Origin: MWCM01 sp964558315
Lineage (GTDB): Bacteria > Patescibacteriota > UBA1384 > XYA2-FULL-43-10
NCBI GenBank assembly: GCA_964558315.1
Contig: CAZLCL010000025.1
Span: 1 to 12,246, forward strand
DNA: 12,246 nucleotides
Direction: 5' to 3'
Shown here piece by piece: positions 1 through 6,498 of this stretch. A program made the position numbers and the translations under genes. Position 1 is the first letter of the stretch, and the number at the start of each line of letters is the position of its first letter. The notes under the pieces are model-generated. The model did not search any database, had not been told where the DNA came from, and worked only from the letters and a program-made list of their open reading frames with translations.

Positions 1-33
1 CGCCTCCGCCTTTCAAGTCCTTTCATCTTTGTA

Positions 34-120
34 TGGTGCCGCGGAGAGGACTTGAACCTCCACGCCATTACTGGCACACGGTTCTGAACCGTGCTTGTCT
101 ACCAATTCCAACACCGCGGC
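34..120 (-). tRNA. tRNA-Leu (CAG)
   Basis: Class II tRNA on the minus strand. The acceptor stem GCCGCGG pairs with CCGCGGC, followed by discriminator A and an encoded CCA. The anticodon loop is TTCAGAA between CACGG and CCGTG, which gives anticodon CAG (leucine codon CUG). A long variable arm (GCCA, loop GTAA, TGGC) and the D-loop motif TTGGTAGA are typical of tRNA-Leu, and the T-arm has the normal TTCAAGT loop. It lies downstream of the solute-binding protein gene on the same strand, so it may be cotranscribed with it. Confidence 0.96.
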
Positions 121-196
121 ATGTTTATAATAAATATCAAGCTTCCTAGATTCCTTAATCGCCTAAACCGACAGTTGACTCTGTATTTCTCATATT

Positions 197-228
197 AATC
201 AGTGCAAATCCGTGGAAAAAATCAGTGG
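197..228. repeat. short tandem repeat of ATCMGTG units
   Basis: Three copies of a heptamer, ATCAGTG, ATCCGTG and ATCAGTG, are separated by A-rich spacers of 3 and 6 bases in the spacer between the tRNA-Leu gene and the solute-binding protein gene. The 120-244 spacer holds no credible ORF. The pattern resembles short dispersed intergenic repeats (ATCCGTG/ATCTGTG type) that I recall from several environmental bacterial genomes; that likeness is from memory and was not tested. Confidence 0.5.
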
Positions 229-244
229 TAGTGCTCTCCTCCAT

Positions 245-1765
245 TTATTTTCTAACTCTTTTTTCTTTAATATACCACTCAAATATCCCATTCAGTCTCT
301 CCTCGGGTTGCCCATAATGGCTTTTTATTGAATCAACAACTTTAATCTCATTCGATAAGTAATAACGATAACTCTGCAAACCAAAGCTCTTAGCCAAAGC
401 ATTATCGGAAATTTTTTGAAAAAACTCTTGATATCTCTGCTCTCTTTCATCATAGCTTAGAATCATTCGAGTGTCTTCCAAAAAGATGTCATCATCTTTA
501 TTAGCGTAACCGGAAAAATTATAATTATTCATTTGCGAAGAGTGCCAAAAGATATATGGATCAAAATCTCTAGACCAATTGTAGCCATATAATAAAAGAT
601 CATAATCTTTTTTATTAATTGCTTCGACATAATCGTTGGAGGATAACATCTTAGATTCTATATCAAAACCTTTGTCTGTTAACTGTTTTATCAAACTCTC
701 TGCGCACTTTTTCTGCATTTCGGCATCTAGATAAACCAAAATCAGCTTTATTGAATCATTAATATTGCCTTCCCCTAAAATAATTTTTCTGGTATCAAGG
801 TTGTTCAATGTCTCTTTTCGCGTATTTAAAAATAATATTAGCTCCCTACCGGCAGAAAAATTAAAAGTCCTGAATTCGTTGCTTAGATCATCAGTAAATC
901 CAGAAAGTGCATTGATATTCTGTTTTTTTATAATTTCATTACTAAGAGTATAGTTTTTGCTAATAATAAATTTTGCCTTAGAAATAATGGGGGAGCCTTT
1001 GAAATACTGGGGATTGGCCTCCAGATAGACCTCTAAACCATTAAGATTTTCTAGCTGTATTGATTTGACAAATTTATATGGCCCAGTGCCATTATAAACT
1101 GAAGAAATATTTTCTCTTAATAGATCTTCAGCGTTTAGTATTTTTAAATCGCAATTATAGATAAATGGACCATAAGGTTTATTAAGAGTAAAAGTTACCG
1201 TAGCTGAATCGGGAGTGCCAACTGTAACATTAAGCCAAGAATCCCTTAGAGGGCTTTTGTTAGCCTCATCCTGAATCGCGGTAATAGTAGAAAACACATC
1301 AGTGCTATTTAATAATTGGCCGTTATGGAATAAAACATCTTGTCGAAGATAAAAAGTATAGATTAAGCCATCATTAGATATTTCCCAGCTGGTGGCCAGA
1401 TCAGAAACAGGTTGATTATTTTCATCAATTTTTATTAGTGAAGAATAAATCATTTGCGACACAGCTTTTTCTGAATCGCTTTTTACTAATATCGGATTAA
1501 AATATTTTGCTTCTCCATTAATGACTTCTGTATATTGTCCGCCAAAAGAAGGCACGACAACAGAATTATTTTTATATATTTTCCAAGATTCAATAACCAA
1601 AAGAGCAACGAGAATAAATAGAACGGCAAAAAAAATGAGACGCTCGCCATTACTTAATTTTGAAAATCGAGAATACAAAAACGTAAAAAAATATTTTATC
1701 TTTTTGTAGATAAAAAGTATTCCTCTTTTGAATTTACCCACCCCTTTTTGACGAAAAGATTTCAT
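245..1765 (-). CDS. membrane-anchored family 5 solute-binding protein (oligopeptide-binding type)
   Basis: The product resembles the extracellular solute-binding family 5 (SBP_bac_5; OppA/DppA type), which captures peptides or similar solutes outside the cell. Residues here are numbered from the TTG at 1786. A basic N-terminus is followed by one transmembrane helix (about 50-68) in place of a lipoprotein signal, so the binding domain is tethered outside. Family-like stretches are GGQYTE near 82, FNPIL near 96, the region with DLATSWEISNDGLIYTF, and then VLFHNGQ with a following DVF. The C-terminal part has the usual YDLLLYGYNW and WYIKEK blocks. The length of about 506 aa is normal. I prefer ATG at 1765 to the TTG at 1786, because the TTG lies inside the apparent end of an upstream ORF; neither start has a clear Shine-Dalgarno. 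No permease or ATPase of a peptide importer is nearby, so it may be an orphan receptor. The substrate cannot be told from sequence. Confidence 0.85.
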   Translation of the reverse strand: MKSFRQKGVGKFKRGILFIYKKIKYFFTFLYSRFSKLSNGERLIFFAVLFILVALLVIESWKIYKNNSVVVPSFGGQYTEVINGEAKYFNPILVKSDSEKAVSQMIYSSLIKIDENNQPVSDLATSWEISNDGLIYTFYLRQDVLFHNGQLLNSTDVFSTITAIQDEANKSPLRDSWLNVTVGTPDSATVTFTLNKPYGPFIYNCDLKILNAEDLLRENISSVYNGTGPYKFVKSIQLENLNGLEVYLEANPQYFKGSPIISKAKFIISKNYTLSNEIIKKQNINALSGFTDDLSNEFRTFNFSAGRELILFLNTRKETLNNLDTRKIILGEGNINDSIKLILVYLDAEMQKKCAESLIKQLTDKGFDIESKMLSSNDYVEAINKKDYDLLLYGYNWSRDFDPYIFWHSSQMNNYNFSGYANKDDDIFLEDTRMILSYDEREQRYQEFFQKISDNALAKSFGLQSYRYYLSNEIKVVDSIKSHYGQPEERLNGIFEWYIKEKRVRK

Positions 1766-1775
1766 AGGTAGGTGA

Positions 1776-1823
1776 TCAATTTGCAAAGATAACAGCTACA
1801 GCCGAAGTCACAAATAATATGCC
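1776..1823 (-). CDS. 3' end of a membrane protein gene cut by the gap (possibly SecG)
   Basis: Sixteen codons run out of the gap to a TGA at 1776-1778, reading GILFVTSAVAVIFAN. The stretch is hydrophobic and ends 10 bases before the preferred ATG of the solute-binding protein, as expected for a tightly spaced upstream gene. The pattern of a hydrophobic second helix ending within a few residues of the C-terminus fits SecG, the small subunit of the Sec translocon, and I recall secG lying next to such binding-protein genes in Parcubacteria. The identification is a guess; only the open tail is seen. Confidence 0.3.
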   Translation of the reverse strand, partial: GILFVTSAVAVIFAN

Positions 1824-1923
1824 NNNNNNNNNNNNNNNNNNNNNNNNNNNNNNNNNNNNNNNNNNNNNNNNNNNNNNNNNNNNNNNNNNNNNNNNNNNNN
1901 NNNNNNNNNNNNNNNNNNNNNNN
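1824..1923. other. assembly gap (100 N)
   Basis: Exactly 100 N, which suggests a placeholder of unknown true length. It separates the tRNA-Phe gene from the hydrophobic ORF tail just upstream of the solute-binding protein gene, so at least the body and start of one gene are missing here. Confidence 0.98.
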
Positions 1924-1928
1924 TTGGA

Positions 1929-2003
1929 TGGTGCCGGAGGGCAGAATCGAACTGCCGACACGAGGATTTTCAGTCCACTGCTCTACCACTGAGCTACTCC
2001 GGC
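1929..2003 (-). tRNA. tRNA-Phe (GAA)
   Basis: A complete class I tRNA of 75 nt including encoded CCA. Acceptor GCCGGAG pairs with CTCCGGC, the D-arm is GCTC/GAGC, the T-arm is GGCAG/CTGCC with loop TTCGATT, and the anticodon loop CTGAAAA gives GAA (phenylalanine). The anticodon stem GTGGA/TCCTC has a U28-U42 mismatch; the other four pairs are canonical. It lies 76 bases downstream of the tRNA-Cys gene in the same orientation and is probably cotranscribed with it. Confidence 0.96.
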
Positions 2004-2007
2004 GCAT

Positions 2008-2049
2008 TATGGCTGATAAAAAAATCCAAAGATTTATTTCTAAGCCATA
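2008..2049 (-). other. imperfect hairpin between tRNA-Cys and tRNA-Phe
   Basis: TATGGCT (2008-2014) and AGCCATA (2043-2049) are perfect inverted repeats. The segment between them can itself fold, with GATTTATTTC facing a run of GATAAAAAAATC. Read on the minus strand the inner stem is AAATC-TTTG-GATTT followed by T residues, which could act as a weak attenuator or as a processing structure in a Cys-Phe tRNA precursor. The function is inferred from position and symmetry only. Confidence 0.4.
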
Positions 2050-2079
2050 TTAATAAACTAATTATACGAATAAAATTAC

Positions 2080-2153
2080 TGGAGGCGTCGCCGGGACTCG
2101 CACCCGGGTACGAGGTTTTGCAGACCTCTGCCTAACTACTCGGCCACGACGCC
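2080..2153 (-). tRNA. tRNA-Cys (GCA) with altered 18-55 contact
   Basis: A 74-nt class I tRNA with encoded CCA. Acceptor GGCGTCG pairs with CGACGCC, the anticodon stem GAGGT/ACCTC is perfect, and the loop CTGCAAA gives GCA (cysteine). The discriminator is U, the usual cysteine identity base. Two nearly invariant bases are changed. The D-loop reads GAGTAGTTA, with A where G18 is expected, and the T-loop reads TGCGAGT, with G where U55 is expected. All stems are intact, so it is probably functional. Confidence 0.95.
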
Positions 2154-2313
2154 CTATATTATTGCACACTCCAACGACACTTTACAGGTATTAAGCTTTA
2201 AATGATTGCAAAACCTAAAAAATATAACCATTACAGATTACACCACAAATAATATCTTAAAAATGTCCAAATGTAAATCATTATTAGAAGTAGCATAATT
2301 TATATTAATGCTA

Positions 2314-2319
2314 TATAAT
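2314..2319 (+). promoter_or_regulatory. -10 element of the 2331 membrane-protein gene
   Basis: A perfect TATAAT ends 11 bases before the ATG at 2331. A start site 6-8 bases downstream would leave a leader of about five bases or fewer and no room for a Shine-Dalgarno. No convincing -35 hexamer is present at 16-18 bases. The rest of the 2154-2330 spacer holds no credible gene. Confidence 0.5.
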
Positions 2320-2330
2320 GAATATAGTCT

Positions 2331-2999
2331 ATGAAAATTGCTATCGATAAATTTATAACAATTCTTTTTTGGCTTTTGGCAATTTTTGTCGTTATAAATA
2401 TATTCTTTGTCTTTATTACAAGTTCGCATTTGCTCACACCTTCGATTATTAACCTATTTAATTTTGACAGAGAAGCAAATCTTCCATCTATATTTTCAGT
2501 GCTATTGTTATTAGCTATCTCTGCGACTTTTTTGGTAAATAGAAATTTTGCGGAAAAAACCTACAAGAACGGCTTTCTTTTTCTAGCCATAATTTTTGGG
2601 TATTTGGCTTTTGATGAAGGTTCTCAAATTCACGAATCAATCATGGATGTAATAAGAATATTTTATAACGGCTCTGGTGTATTTTATTTTGTATGGGTTA
2701 TCCCTGCAATTGTTTTTATAATTGTGTTGTTCCTCCTGTTATATAAATTTTTTACTTTGTTACCCAAATCTTTTAAAAAACAGTTTCTAGGAGGTGTTGC
2801 AATCTACCTCACTGGAGCAATAATTATGGAGATGATCGGCGGACAATATGTTGATGTCTATGGTGATCAAAATATTTACTATCCGTTAATAATTGTAGTA
2901 GAGGAGAGTTTAGAGATATTAGGCACAATTATTATGTTAAGAGCTGGACTCTATCACATAAAAGAGAACATTCCACAAATTACTATCGAACTAAAGTGA
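2331..2999 (+). CDS. polytopic membrane protein with DE-x4-HE and EE-x2-E motifs, unknown function
   Basis: A 222-aa integral membrane protein with about six hydrophobic segments: roughly 8-30, 51-69, 79-94, 118-141, 152-170 and 182-205. I do not recognise a named family with confidence. Charged residues at or inside the membrane segments stand out: D95-E96 and H101-E102 just after helix 3, E167 in helix 5 within a GAIIMEMIGG stretch, and E191, E192 and E195 in helix 6. Such clustered acidic and His residues could bind a metal, as in intramembrane hydrolases, or conduct ions; this is inference. It is one of only two plus-strand genes in the window. Its last 9 bases overlap the end of the convergent hydrogenase gene. 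ATG at 2331 is preferred because a TATAAT lies just upstream. Confidence 0.75.
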   Translation: MKIAIDKFITILFWLLAIFVVINIFFVFITSSHLLTPSIINLFNFDREANLPSIFSVLLLLAISATFLVNRNFAEKTYKNGFLFLAIIFGYLAFDEGSQIHESIMDVIRIFYNGSGVFYFVWVIPAIVFIIVLFLLLYKFFTLLPKSFKKQFLGGVAIYLTGAIIMEMIGGQYVDVYGDQNIYYPLIIVVEESLEILGTIIMLRAGLYHIKENIPQITIELK

Positions 3000-3005
3000 T
3001 TTTTT
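2977..3005 (+). terminator. weak intrinsic terminator of the 2331 gene
   Basis: AAATTACT (2977-2984) can pair with AGTGATTT (2995-3002) with one G-U pair and a 10-base loop, followed by further T residues. The hairpin spans the stop codon of the plus-strand gene and the stop codon of the convergent hydrogenase gene. The stem is AT-rich and weak, and the T-run serves only plus-strand transcription. Confidence 0.3.
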
Positions 3006-4766
3006 ATTAATATTTCCTTTTTTCGGGCTATCTTTTTTAATTTTGCCCTTGCTTTTTACGTAATACTTTGTATGACAGATTTTATGACGATTGCTTGCTA
3101 ATTCAAAATAACTCTGATAAAGCTTAACAACAGCCGGATTGGCATGAGATTCGCGATATTTGTTGTCTCTATCAGCTTTATATAATCCCTGACTGCGTAA
3201 TTTTCTTATTTCATCATCAATCGGAAGAGGTTGTCCACCTCCAGCAATACAGCCCCCGGGGCAAGCCATAACCTCGACACAGCTATAATAGCTAGGATCT
3301 TCTCTTAATTTATTTAGAACTTTTTTAACATTTTCGATGCCGCTTACCGCCACGAATCTGAGATTTTTTTCATTGACTTTAAGCTCTAACTCTTTTATAC
3401 CTTCAAATTCATGGATGGCCTTAAATTCAAAATGAGGTAAGCTCTTGCCAGTAGTTTTAAAATAAGCTGTTCTAATTGCGGCCTCAAGCACTCCGCCGCT
3501 AGCCCCGAATATTTCACCCGCCCCCGAAAATGTCCCCATAATTTCATCATCTGCATCGCTAGATTCAACTGTTTTCAGATCTATATCAGCCTCTTTCAGA
3601 AGTTTCCCAAATTCCCGATTCGTTATTACAATATCAACAGGAAACAAACCATTTATTTTTAACTCTCGTCTGGTCGCTTCGAATTTCTTAGCGGTGCAAG
3701 GCATTATTGAAACCACAACTATATCTTTGGGATTAAGATGATTCTCTTTTGCCCAATATGTCTTAATCAACCCACCTAAAATAATTTGCGGAGAACGAAC
3801 TGAAGTTAAATTTCTTCGGAAACTTTTTTCGTAGAATTCTACATACTTGACCCAAGCAGGGCAACAAGAGGAAAACATTACCTCGTTTTGATTGTTAAGT
3901 ATCTTATTTACTAGTTCTTCTGATTCCTCCATTATTGTCACATCAGCGCCAAAACAAGTATCAAATGCTTTATAAGCACCCAACTTTTTTAATGCAGAAA
4001 ATATCTTTCCGGTAGTGATCTCCCCGGGCTTTAAACCAAATAGCTCCCCAATACTGGCCCTAATAGCAGGCGCAAATTGGAACACTACCTTTTTACGAGG
4101 ATTTTTTAAAAGATCTTGAACTTTAACATAATCCTCGACTTCGCTTAATGCCCCTGTCGGGCAGTGTGCAATGCACTGACCGCAATAAATACAATCGTGG
4201 TCATGAGCTAAAGACGGAGACACTTCAAAATTATATTTACTCTCTCTGGGACGAATAAAACCACCTTTAGTTTGCTTGGCACAAATGGTAGCACAATTTT
4301 CACAATTTATACATTTTGAAGGGTCAAAAACGATTGAAGGACCAAATTGATAAATACTTTTGTGCTCTTTTCTACTCTGATATTTATCGGCCTTCAATAA
4401 CTTTTTCTGGGAGAACCTTATTACTAAGTCTCGCAACTTGCAACTATCTTTTCGGACGCAAGTCTCACATTTACCATCATGCTGGGCAAAAAGCAGTTCC
4501 AAATTTACTGCCAAGACCTTGTTAACCAGCTCAGAATCAGTTAAGACTCTTAACCCCTCAAAAACTTTTAAAGTGCAAGAAGCCCTCAGCTTTGCCTCGC
4601 CTTCGATTTCAACCATGCACAAACGACAACTTTCATGCGGAAGCAAATCGCAATGGTGGCACAAAGCTGGAATATATATTTCAGATCTTTTTGCTAATTC
4701 CAACACGGTTTCTTCACTTTTAGCAAAATATTTTTCTCCGTTGATATAAACAGTAACTTTACTCAT
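2991..4766 (-). CDS. [FeFe]-hydrogenase catalytic subunit, M3 modular type
   Basis: The product catalyses 2H+ + 2e- to H2, reversibly, in the cytoplasm. The 591 aa follow the CpI/HydA order. First is a plant-type [2Fe-2S] domain (C36, C47, C50, C64). Next is the His-Cys [4Fe-4S] motif (H96, C100, C103, C109), then two ferredoxin-type [4Fe-4S] clusters (C152, C155, C158, C162; C192, C195, C198, C202). The H-cluster domain has all three signatures: SSCCPAW (proton-relay C301, ligand C302), MPCTAKKFE (C357) and EVMACPGGCIAGGGQP (C502, C506). The small-subunit-like C-terminal region ends in HKICHTKYY, followed by a Lys-rich tail of about 20 residues. Odd points are S for T in the first motif and C271 in FDTCFGAD, where I usually expect a non-Cys residue. 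The ATG overlaps the upstream stop as ATGA, with AAGG as ribosome site. The H-cluster signatures rule out plain NuoG. Confidence 0.95.
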   Translation of the reverse strand: MSKVTVYINGEKYFAKSEETVLELAKRSEIYIPALCHHCDLLPHESCRLCMVEIEGEAKLRASCTLKVFEGLRVLTDSELVNKVLAVNLELLFAQHDGKCETCVRKDSCKLRDLVIRFSQKKLLKADKYQSRKEHKSIYQFGPSIVFDPSKCINCENCATICAKQTKGGFIRPRESKYNFEVSPSLAHDHDCIYCGQCIAHCPTGALSEVEDYVKVQDLLKNPRKKVVFQFAPAIRASIGELFGLKPGEITTGKIFSALKKLGAYKAFDTCFGADVTIMEESEELVNKILNNQNEVMFSSCCPAWVKYVEFYEKSFRRNLTSVRSPQIILGGLIKTYWAKENHLNPKDIVVVSIMPCTAKKFEATRRELKINGLFPVDIVITNREFGKLLKEADIDLKTVESSDADDEIMGTFSGAGEIFGASGGVLEAAIRTAYFKTTGKSLPHFEFKAIHEFEGIKELELKVNEKNLRFVAVSGIENVKKVLNKLREDPSYYSCVEVMACPGGCIAGGGQPLPIDDEIRKLRSQGLYKADRDNKYRESHANPAVVKLYQSYFELASNRHKICHTKYYVKSKGKIKKDSPKKGNINKKSL

Positions 4767-5743
4767 TTTATAACCTTTTCTAATAAAGTTTTATAAGGTG
4801 CCGACATGCCTCTGCCTAGAGGACAAAAAGAGCTTTGCTCGAGAGCTAAAAAGATTTCATTCAACCTTTGTCTATTTATTTCCCCATTTTTTAGCATTTC
4901 CAATATTCGCATCGAGCCTTCTCGACATGGCGTGCATTTATCACAATTTTCTTTGGCATAAAACTCCGCCCAGTATCGCATCAGATTATGGGGATCGGTC
5001 TGATTCTTTTTATAAATAATTATCGAGGCCGCACCAGATAAAATATTGTCTAGCTCTTCGGGTAAGTAAATAGAACCAGCGGCTCCCCCTCCATACTGAA
5101 TAAAAAAATCTTCCTTGGGCCAGTTGCCACTTTCTATTAAGACCTGTTTTATTGAATATTTTACAGGGTAATCAATGACCTGCTTTTTAATACTTCGGCC
5201 CGAAATAGAATAAAAGATTTTGTTTTGATATTCACCTTTTGCTATCTGATTCACACGATAATATGTTTCAATGTTGTTGACTAAAGTGGGCATACCGTAT
5301 AGACCGCTTTCGGCAGGATAGGGGGGTTTTATTCTCGGCTCATCTCTTTTGCCTTCGATATGAGAAAGCAGAGCAGTTTCATCGCCGGCAATGTATCGGG
5401 CGGTTTTTCTAAAATATCTAATCGGATAACCTTGACTATATTTTTGGAGTTTCTTTTGATACCGATCAAAATAGCTATGATTTAAATATATTACTGCTTC
5501 TGAATTAGCAAATTCGACTAATGCCAGTTTTATGCCCTCAATAAACTGCTCGGGATAACGACGCAAAATAAATTCGTCCTTAAAAACTCCCGGCTCACCC
5601 TCTGAGCCGTTTGCAATAATATAGATCTTTTTACCTTGAGATTCCTGTTTTTTAACTGCTTGCCATTTAGTTGCAGTCGGGAAACCGGCACCTCCCCGAC
5701 CTTTAAGATTTGCTTTTTCAATTTTTTCAATTAATTCACTCAT
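4763..5743 (-). CDS. minimal NuoF/HydB-like NADH-binding flavoprotein subunit
   Basis: This is the NADH:acceptor electron-input module expected to feed the hydrogenase. The 326 aa contain the glycine-rich FMN/NADH loop GRGGAGFP (15-22), the NGSEGEPGVFKDE block (45-57), the IAGDETALL and EGKRDEPRIKPP blocks (118-141), GLYGMPTLVNNIET, an SLBB-like segment near 190-245, and the N3-type [4Fe-4S] motif C267-x2-C270-x2-C273 with C307. The protein begins only 14 residues before the glycine loop. It therefore lacks the N-terminal thioredoxin-like [2Fe-2S] domain and the C-terminal ferredoxin domain of typical HydB (about 600 aa). No NuoE-like gene lies beside it. Its ATG directly follows the TAA of the membrane-protein gene, and its TGA overlaps the hydrogenase ATG. 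NADH specificity and complex formation with the hydrogenase are inferred. Confidence 0.9.
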   Translation of the reverse strand: MSELIEKIEKANLKGRGGAGFPTATKWQAVKKQESQGKKIYIIANGSEGEPGVFKDEFILRRYPEQFIEGIKLALVEFANSEAVIYLNHSYFDRYQKKLQKYSQGYPIRYFRKTARYIAGDETALLSHIEGKRDEPRIKPPYPAESGLYGMPTLVNNIETYYRVNQIAKGEYQNKIFYSISGRSIKKQVIDYPVKYSIKQVLIESGNWPKEDFFIQYGGGAAGSIYLPEELDNILSGAASIIIYKKNQTDPHNLMRYWAEFYAKENCDKCTPCREGSMRILEMLKNGEINRQRLNEIFLALEQSSFCPLGRGMSAPYKTLLEKVIK

Positions 5744-6292
5744 TTAAACCTTTTTCGGCTTGATAATTCGTTGGATGGATAACGCTAATATTGAGCCGGC
5801 AACAGCAGTATAAAGTTGCGTAGCCCCCATTGTAGTCGCAAACAACTTTGGCAAAACTCCCGCCTCTATTAATAAGAAGGTGGCTAAATATAATATTGTT
5901 ACCTTTGCCAGTATTGATAAAAGAATGGAGAGATATTTATTGATTCTCTTTTTTAGGTATAGATATTTGATTCCAGATACTAAGGCATAGTTGCCAATCC
6001 AAATAAAGGGCATTGTAATAAAAAGGAAGTGTGTAAGTGGGCCGAAAATCAATCCCCTGCCTGCAACTCCTATGCTTGGCAAGAGCACCACAGGTAAAAG
6101 CTTTTGATTTTTTAAATGTAAAGCCGCCAATATTAAAGCAGTGTTAACTATAACCCCAACAACCAACTGTGGATGGCCTAATAAAAATGGGACTAAAAAA
6201 GAAAGGGTAGAATATATCACAACTTCAATATACTCACGATTTTTGGTGATTTTAAATTCTTGTAACTCTAAAATTCCCACTAAAGCTCTCAT
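5744..6292 (-). CDS. small polytopic membrane protein heading the hydrogenase operon
   Basis: A 182-aa protein with five or six hydrophobic segments: about 22-38, 42-60, 66-94, 96-113, 120-143 and 157-176. The central stretch with LLPSIGVAGRG, GPLTHF and TMPFIWIGN looks like S-component (ECF-type) or related small membrane proteins. I recall similar CPR proteins carrying the label 'iron hydrogenase', probably through gene neighbourhood, as no cofactor-binding cysteine is present. The stop codon directly abuts the ATG of the NuoF-like gene, so the three genes are almost certainly cotranscribed. A strong AGGAGG at 6297-6302 sits four bases before the ATG. It may anchor the hydrogenase to the membrane or transport a small solute; neither role can be shown from sequence. 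Confidence 0.8.
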   Translation of the reverse strand: MRALVGILELQEFKITKNREYIEVVIYSTLSFLVPFLLGHPQLVVGVIVNTALILAALHLKNQKLLPVVLLPSIGVAGRGLIFGPLTHFLFITMPFIWIGNYALVSGIKYLYLKKRINKYLSILLSILAKVTILYLATFLLIEAGVLPKLFATTMGATQLYTAVAGSILALSIQRIIKPKKV

Positions 6293-6316
6293 TGCCCCTC
6301 CTAGGACTCCCCCATA

Positions 6317-6344
6317 TTTATAATTCGATGATTCTATTATTTAA
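6317..6344 (-). promoter_or_regulatory. candidate promoter of the hydrogenase operon
   Basis: On the minus strand TTAAAT and TATAAA are separated by 16 bases, which places a start site near 6310 and gives a leader of about 18 bases that carries the AGGAGG ribosome site. The -35 match is poor. The remainder of the 6345-6498 spacer shows no gene, clear terminator or repeat. Confidence 0.35.
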
Positions 6345-6498
6345 TATTTTTCTCTTTTAGTCAAAACCGATTAAATCCCAAGCTAAAAAACCTCTAGAAA
6401 ACATGCTTCAGTCTGCTTAAAACAAACTATCTCCAAAGGCGGCCTGGAAAGTTTGCGCTCTTAAATATGGTTTTTGGATTAGGATTGACAGACTCTTG

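Noticed and set aside
1..33. Start of a minus-strand ORF (ATG at 26) or a tRNA T-arm fragment (TTCAAGTCC)
   Set aside because: Only eight codons are visible, and the flanks of TTCAAGT do not pair as a T stem.
1766..1786. TTG start at 1786 for the solute-binding protein
   Set aside because: It lies inside the apparent end of an upstream ORF and has no ribosome site; ATG at 1765 is simpler.
1762..2007. Minus-strand reading frames across the tRNA-Phe gene and the first gap
   Set aside because: They translate tRNA sequence and 100 N; only the 16 codons left of the gap were kept, as a possible gene tail.
2238..2429. 63-aa minus-strand ORF
   Set aside because: It overlaps the start of the plus-strand membrane protein, is rich in Lys/Asn/Tyr as expected for antisense of AT-rich DNA, and has no ribosome site.
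4316..4749. Plus-strand ORFs opposite the hydrogenase gene
   Set aside because: They are antisense shadows of the conserved Cys-rich N-terminal domains.
2991..4766. NuoG of respiratory complex I
   Set aside because: The three H-cluster signatures SSCCP, MPCxxK and CxxGCxxGGGQP are complete, and no other complex I genes are present.
6345..6498. Terminator of the ABC-nuclease operon
   Set aside because: I found no convincing stem followed by a T-run downstream of 6499 on the minus strand.
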